A stretch of DNA of 64,000 nt from Aureobasidium sp. EXF-3400 (Eukaryota > Ascomycota > Dothideomycetes > Dothideales > Saccotheciaceae): positions 248,001 through 312,000 of the forward strand of contig SWBL01000003.1 in assembly GCA_024195585.1 (NCBI GenBank), given 5' to 3'. The notes beneath the pieces were generated by a model. That model was not told the DNA's origin and did not search any database. It was given only the letters and a program-made list of their open reading frames with translations. Below, piece after piece: positions 59,043 to 64,000 of the stretch (its first letter is position 1; every line of letters begins with the position of its first letter). The position numbers and the translations under genes were made by a program.

Positions 59043-60421
59043 GATGATGTATGTGTGTATAGAGAAGCAATTGAACAAATAAGCAGACCGATTGATGCTG
59101 CGTTCAAGGGAAGATGCTTGATGTTGGAAGTGATGGGTAGATTGAGTGGAATCAAGAGCGCGTCGAGAAAGATATAACAATCGCGTGTCGAGAGCTTGGC
59201 AACCGTGCGCGACAACGCGACCCGCGCGCGATTGCGACGCTCGGAATGATTTCATCGATCTGCTCGAATCGAAAACGACATTTTATTGCTCGACGAAACC
59301 GATATGCTTCTCATGTTGTCACATATGTGATCTCAATACATTTCTCTACTGGTCTATCGTCCCACAGCGATCACATTGGTATCTCGAATGGCTTTCGTGT
59401 TTTTCCTCAGAGCTCAGGTACCTTGGACCCCTGAAATGCACTTTGTTGTCCTACGTGTAGAGAACGCGTCTCTGTCCCGCGTTCCGCTCTCGCACATCCT
59501 TCGACTCGTCTCTCGGACAACAGAGCCAATCATAGCTTTTGATCGGATCAATTGATCTCCTTAACTTATCAATCTACATCTATCCGAGCCCCCAAGTGGG
59601 ACCACATTGGCCAAGATGCCTCATTTGCTCGGCCTCGCTCGGAAACAAAGCTCAAACGTATCCTTCGTGTGCTCATAGCGCTGTCATCTCTGTTTCCTTT
59701 TGATCCCAGCCTCGTCCCAGCCTTCAAAGTCACCGAACGTCACTTGGCATCACCATGGGTTACCAGAAAGATGCCATCACTAGGTACTCCTCCTGGATCG
59801 AGTCCATGTATTCAGATGCGGCAAGTCACAAAGCTCTGCATGTGTCTGTATCAACATCTTTGAATCCCAGGCTTATGCAGGTCCTATACCGGAACACACC
59901 GCATTTCTCGTTGGCATTCTCAATCTCAGATATTGAGCTTGCAAGGATAGCCGGTCCACATGTCTGTGGAAAACATATACACATATCCCTACTGTTCTCG
60001 AGCAACTATATGCTTTCTGCTCTTATTCTTCCCATGTAACTGCTTATCCTCATTTGAGCCTGGTAAAATGCACAACACCCCATAATCCAGTCCCGAGGTA
60101 GATCTTCCAACACTCGATAGCTCTCTCTTAAGGAATGCTCTCCTCTATGCTGAAACCCCTTGTGCATCCTCATACCTACTTGTGTCATGGTCAACTTGTA
60201 TCGAAGAAGCTCATGCTGGAGCAACCAAGGTCTCAAGAATAGCCTTTTGCGTTTCGTAGCAAACGCGTGAACGCCGATCGTTGCCTAAATCGGGAACAAG
60301 CATCCGCTAAGTTCCACCCCCACCACGTTCACTTCCACCTCGGCGTCTGTGAGCTTTGACAACCCTCTCTAAACTGCATCCTCTACCTTGTGCTCACATC
60401 TTTCGAAAGAGGCAAAATACC
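59043..60421. other. Divergent intergenic region, 1.38 kb
   Basis: Between RNR2 (minus) and the YBP gene (plus). A CT-rich leader-like stretch at about 59680-59750 leads to an ATG in good context (ATCACCATGGGT, ATG at 59755), followed by a 94-codon frame with no recognisable content. ACGCGT occurs at 59464 and near 60265. No gene is confidently called. Confidence 0.5.
59464..59469. promoter_or_regulatory. MluI box upstream of RNR2
   Basis: ACGCGT lies about 420 bp before the RNR2 start codon, in the region shared with the divergent YBP gene. It has the ordinary position for an MBF site. Confidence 0.45.
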
Positions 60422-62410
60422 ATGGCTGAAAAGAACCCTCTTCTCGAGGCCTTGCCTCCCGCAACTGATTACCTCAGCTACCTCACCATCATCGAATACA
60501 ACCTCAATCCGGAGTCCTTACCGACACTCCATCGAGTGCTACAAGACACAAAGCTGACCACTAACATCGGTTGGGATCTTGTTCATCTGCTCGTCCCTCT
60601 TCTACCGAACTCAGATGAATGCTTGCAGGACATTGCACGTCTTGGAAACCCCCGCGAGGTCATTCTCAAAGTGACCGAGTCGCTGCGCTTGATCGATTTC
60701 CAGGGCCTTGAGCCGGACACAGATGACGATGAGCCTATTGCTGGCGAAGAGACCAACCCTGCTTATCATCCCGCTAAGACTGCGCCCGTCGAAAGCAATG
60801 ATGGCAAAACTACTCAGATGGTCGAGACACCTGCCCCTCTACCCCTCCCTGTGCTGCAATTCACCAGCTTGTTATCCATGCTGTCAACCTTACACGCACG
60901 CATAAAGACACAGTATCCCAGCCGTTTCTTGGCTACGTCACTTCAAGCTATTCTGGTGTCTTTCAACAATGCGGCAAATCACAAGGAGGAGTTGATCTCG
61001 GCCATTGTCCAGTTTGTAAAGAGCCTATCTGGAAGCAAGCGCCCCAATCTGCCTCCTCGTAAAAGCAGTACTCAGATCCTGAGCGCAAAGTCTCTAGCGT
61101 CGGCACCTGATCCAGAGTCCGAAACAGCTGCAAAGGTGCCATCAGCAAGCGAAGCCGACATACAGAAGCGACTCTTCCAATCCTTCATCACACACGTCTT
61201 CGAGGACTACATGCTCTCCTTGACATCCGACCGAGATGCGCCTGGCCTAGCTTGGTGCAGCCGCTTGCAAGAGAAACTACACCCTGAACGTACCGTTCCT
61301 GGTAAGCCTTCAATGACTGATAAGTATATCTTGGACGAAGAGCTTGCTGCTCGCTTGACCGCTGTTGGTGGTTTGGTCGCCTTGGCTCGCGATCTTGGTA
61401 TGGAAAGACAAGACCTCCTACCCGCCATGGAGAAACCCAACCCGGGTCCATCTCTTGTTCCCGACAGCGAAGATGAGTTTCCCAAGACTGCGAATGATAT
61501 CCCTCTGTCGAAGGTGGGCTCACTTTTCATGTTCGCTGCTGCAAACGTCGCCACTGTCCTCTACTCTACGCCAAAACCCAAGGACATGTTCAGCATCTTC
61601 CCCGAACATCAGAAAGTCCTCCAGAACTACATCGCGGGCTCCTCTGACATGGGCGAAACCATCGGTACCGAGCCTGAGGCTGTATTAGACGCTGTTTTGG
61701 CGCTTGCCATACTTGCCATTGAAGAAGACAACGTTGGCGAGCCTGCAGACAGCGAGCAGTTCAGCCAGTATCTCCAGTATCTGTCTCTGATCTCATCGAA
61801 TTCTCCTTCGCCTAGCATCCGTTACCATGCGTTCTATCTGGCATCCACCATCTTGCGATCGAACCCATCCGACGCCGAAAGACTTGCCTTCATCAAGGAC
61901 ACACTCGAGCATTGTCCTTTCGACAATCTGAAGGTTGCGGCAGTGAGCTGGGTCAAGGGCGAGACCATTGAAGCTAACCCCCCTACACCAATCTCTTCGC
62001 ATGAGACTTCAGTATTCTCAACGCCTGTAGCTTTGGACAGTCTGGCACCTTACTTGTTCCCTGACTTGACTCACGACCTCACGACAAAAAGCATTACTGA
62101 ATCATGGCTCGTCTTTCAACAGAGCTTACACTTCTACCTGGCGTCGCTGAACTTCTACTACCTGCTTCTGTCCGCGCAACATTTGCACGAGCCATTGGCC
62201 ATTGGCGACTTACACTCCAACAACGATGTAGCAGGATCGTTCTTGCAACCTCTTAGAGACGCATCGGCTCGTTTCAAGGAAGGCAAGGCCAATGGCGAAT
62301 TGGCTAGCGTCTGGGAGGACACAGGTGATAACGATGCCCACATGGCTGAACTTGGCTTACTCGATGTGACTTTGGAGAAGGTCACGGCTGGTGTCGCCCG
62401 TCTGAATTAG
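60422..62410 (+). CDS. YBP1/YBP2-family protein (Kinetochor_Ybp2, DUF1760)
   Basis: 662 residues, no intron. Family members in yeast are Ybp1, which promotes Yap1 oxidation in the peroxide response, and Ybp2/Mhf-type kinetochore-associated factors; the fold is a helical-repeat type related to Alf4/glomulin. Visible features: a helical N-terminus (LTIIEYNLNPESLPTLHRVL, WDLVHLLVPLLPNSDECLQD), the region LQFTSLLSMLSTLHARIKTQ typical of DUF1760, many further amphipathic helices, and no membrane segment or catalytic motif. The ATG at 60422 is the first in frame and sits in a good context (AATACCATGGCT). Whether it acts in redox signalling or at kinetochores cannot be decided from sequence. Confidence 0.82.
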   Translation: MAEKNPLLEALPPATDYLSYLTIIEYNLNPESLPTLHRVLQDTKLTTNIGWDLVHLLVPLLPNSDECLQDIARLGNPREVILKVTESLRLIDFQGLEPDTDDDEPIAGEETNPAYHPAKTAPVESNDGKTTQMVETPAPLPLPVLQFTSLLSMLSTLHARIKTQYPSRFLATSLQAILVSFNNAANHKEELISAIVQFVKSLSGSKRPNLPPRKSSTQILSAKSLASAPDPESETAAKVPSASEADIQKRLFQSFITHVFEDYMLSLTSDRDAPGLAWCSRLQEKLHPERTVPGKPSMTDKYILDEELAARLTAVGGLVALARDLGMERQDLLPAMEKPNPGPSLVPDSEDEFPKTANDIPLSKVGSLFMFAAANVATVLYSTPKPKDMFSIFPEHQKVLQNYIAGSSDMGETIGTEPEAVLDAVLALAILAIEEDNVGEPADSEQFSQYLQYLSLISSNSPSPSIRYHAFYLASTILRSNPSDAERLAFIKDTLEHCPFDNLKVAAVSWVKGETIEANPPTPISSHETSVFSTPVALDSLAPYLFPDLTHDLTTKSITESWLVFQQSLHFYLASLNFYYLLLSAQHLHEPLAIGDLHSNNDVAGSFLQPLRDASARFKEGKANGELASVWEDTGDNDAHMAELGLLDVTLEKVTAGVARLN

Positions 62411-63033
62411 GACGCTTACTAGTAGACCAATATCTGTTTGATGAGTAGATTGGTTCGAGATGCCTGCAAGATGGAAAAGGAAATCAAGAAGAAGAATTCA
62501 ACCTCTGACTGATGTTTTATATATGTATGCAACTTGAGTGAAGGTGGTTGATGGCCACATTACTAAACGCGTTGTCAACTTCAATATTCCGGTCTGCATC
62601 GCATTCCTAGAAGAACCGAATATCGTCCCAAATCGTCATATGCACCCCACGATTCTCCACAGAACATCATCATGATCTTTTCTAACGATCGCTCTGTCGA
62701 ACATGAAGCTATCAAAGGACATGGGCTACACTATTCTTGATTGTGCTATGAACAGTAAGCCATATATGTCTTCCTTGTATGACAAATATACTACGATTAG
62801 AGCCAACAACAGATGTGTCGAAAACGATCTTGTTCAATACCGTCATGACGAGCCGCAACTAAATACCGAGCTCGGAGGCGCCCCGCACTTGATGCTAATG
62901 CCTATCCAGGACGCTGAGGTGGGTCATATATCAAAACTGGCCAACCGAATGACGTCCTCTCGATCTTTCCAATAACCTTCCTCCAGCCTCTATACAAACT
63001 TTCGACATCATTCCGACGACAAGAAACACGAGA
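62411..63033. other. Intergenic, 623 bp
   Basis: 3' flank of the YBP gene and promoter of the alcohol dehydrogenase. A 90-codon plus-strand frame at 62703-62975 has no recognisable content. ACGCGT occurs at about 62568. No RNA gene was seen. Confidence 0.5.
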
Positions 63034-64000
63034 ATGGCTGAAGAACAGAAAACATGGACCGGCAAAGCCATAGTGGCTCGCGACACGCTAGCCAACAAAG
63101 GCTGGAAGATGGAGGAAGTCACAACACGAGAGATTCAAGAAGATGAATTGCTCGTAGAACTAGTAGCAAGTGGTATCTGCCATACAGATATCATGTGTGG
63201 TTCAGGAAGCGGCAATCCAGATCTGTTCTATTATCCTCGAGTACTTGGTCACGAAGGTACGTACTATATAGAAGACTGGATAGCAACAGCAGTACTGACA
63301 CATCACCATAGGTTCAGGCTACGTCAAAGCCGTCGGCTCGAAAGTTCAAGTTGCAAAACCAGGTGATGCTGTTTTGTTGTCATTCGATTGGTGCGGCCAT
63401 TGCGAATCCTGTAAAGGTGGCCTTCCGTCGCTGTGCTATGACAGCATGCCACTAAATTTCGGCAACAAGGCTGCTTTTGTGTCTGCCGATACAAAAGACA
63501 CGAGCGAGATAGCTGGTAAATTCTTTGGCCAATCCAGTTTTGCTCACTATAGTGTGGCAAAGCAGAACAGCGTTGTCAATGTGACAAGCCTTATCAGGAG
63601 CAAGGAAGAATTGCAGACCTTCGCACCCTTGGGCTGTGGCTTCCAGACTGGAGCTGGCACTGTGGTCAACGTTGCAAAAGCGACACCCAAAGACTCTATC
63701 GTCGTGCTTGGTTTGGGAGGTGTTGGCTTGAGTGCAATCATGGCAGCAAAAATCTCTGGCTGCAGAATCATCATTGGTGTCGATCGTGTGGATAGCCGAA
63801 TGGAGACGGCAAAGTCTCTAGGCGCGACACATGTGATTGACACATCCAAGCTCCCAGACGGAAAGACTGTTATCGCAGCGGTACAGGAACTCTGCGAAGG
63901 TGCTGGTCCTGCAATCACCATCGACACGACAGGCGTACCAGTACTCGTCAAAGCCGCTATCGAGATGACAAGAAAGGGAGGCAAGATCATCCAAGTGGGA
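63034..64000 (+). CDS. Zinc-containing alcohol dehydrogenase (aryl-alcohol type), 3' end outside window
   Basis: Two exons are visible, 63034..63256 and 63312..>64000, giving 304 residues so far. It is a medium-chain dehydrogenase/reductase oxidising alcohols with NAD(P). Catalytic zinc ligands are Cys49 (GICHTD) and His73-Glu74 (GHEG, split by the intron). The structural zinc loop is complete: Cys102, 105, 108 and 116 in CGHCESCKGGLPSLC. The Rossmann loop is GLGGVGLSAIMAA, followed by an acidic residue in GVDRVDSR that favours NAD over NADP. The segment FGQSSFAHYSV and PLGCGFQTGAGTVVN place it near bacterial and fungal aryl-alcohol dehydrogenases. About 70-80 residues are missing at the right edge. 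The substrate is unknown. Confidence 0.92.

Overview
The window is nuclear DNA of a filamentous ascomycete (Pezizomycotina). Introns are short (about 45-90 nt) with GT..AG ends and CTAAC-type branch sites, intergenic gaps are a few hundred bases, and many families are typically fungal: MSB2 signalling mucin, hybrid histidine kinase, TEA4/BUD14, SIP3/LAM, YBP, ACR3, CLU1. A Dothideomycete is plausible, but that is inference. I could place 23 protein genes with confidence, two of them cut by the window edges. I saw no tRNA, rRNA, transposon, CRISPR array or secondary-metabolite cluster. All gene models were rebuilt by hand, checking that the reading phase stays consistent across every proposed intron.

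Layout. 0-8.5 kb, all minus strand: nitronate monooxygenase (3' end missing), a type II membrane protein with an adhesin-like beta-repeat domain, a large unrecognised protein, and a seven-exon mitochondrial P-loop ATPase. 9-15.4 kb, plus strand: CLU1 and a ferric reductase. 15.7-21.3 kb: an unrecognised multi-pass membrane protein divergent from a six-exon hybrid histidine kinase. 21.7-26.4 kb, minus: an MSB2-type mucin with about 15 degenerate repeats. 26.4-29.1 kb: the longest stretch without a confident gene. 29.1-38 kb: MCD4, a coiled-coil protein, the EFM7-type methyltransferase, a GST and KRI1. 38-50 kb: SIP3/LAM-type BAR-PH-VASt protein, ACR3 arsenite transporter, EFL1 GTPase and a double-PH protein. 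50-64 kb: TEA4/BUD14, a WD40 protein, ribonucleotide reductase small subunit, a YBP-family protein and a zinc alcohol dehydrogenase (3' end missing).

How the genes work together. The genes are mostly housekeeping and signalling genes and do not form one pathway. Loose themes are translation and ribosome assembly (CLU1, EFM7, KRI1, EFL1), cell surface and polarity (MSB2, MCD4, TEA4, SIP3), sensing and stress (hybrid kinase, YBP, ACR3, GST, ferric reductase), and DNA precursor supply (RNR2). I found no evidence for a wholly new system. The observations most worth a second look are four MluI-box (ACGCGT) sites in and upstream of RNR2, three of them inside introns; a mitochondrial P-loop protein with Asn-Asn where Walker B acids are expected; a membrane protein carrying an AP-3-like dileucine signal and a PPxY motif; the MSB2 repeat array; and a C-terminal zinc ribbon on a WD40 protein.
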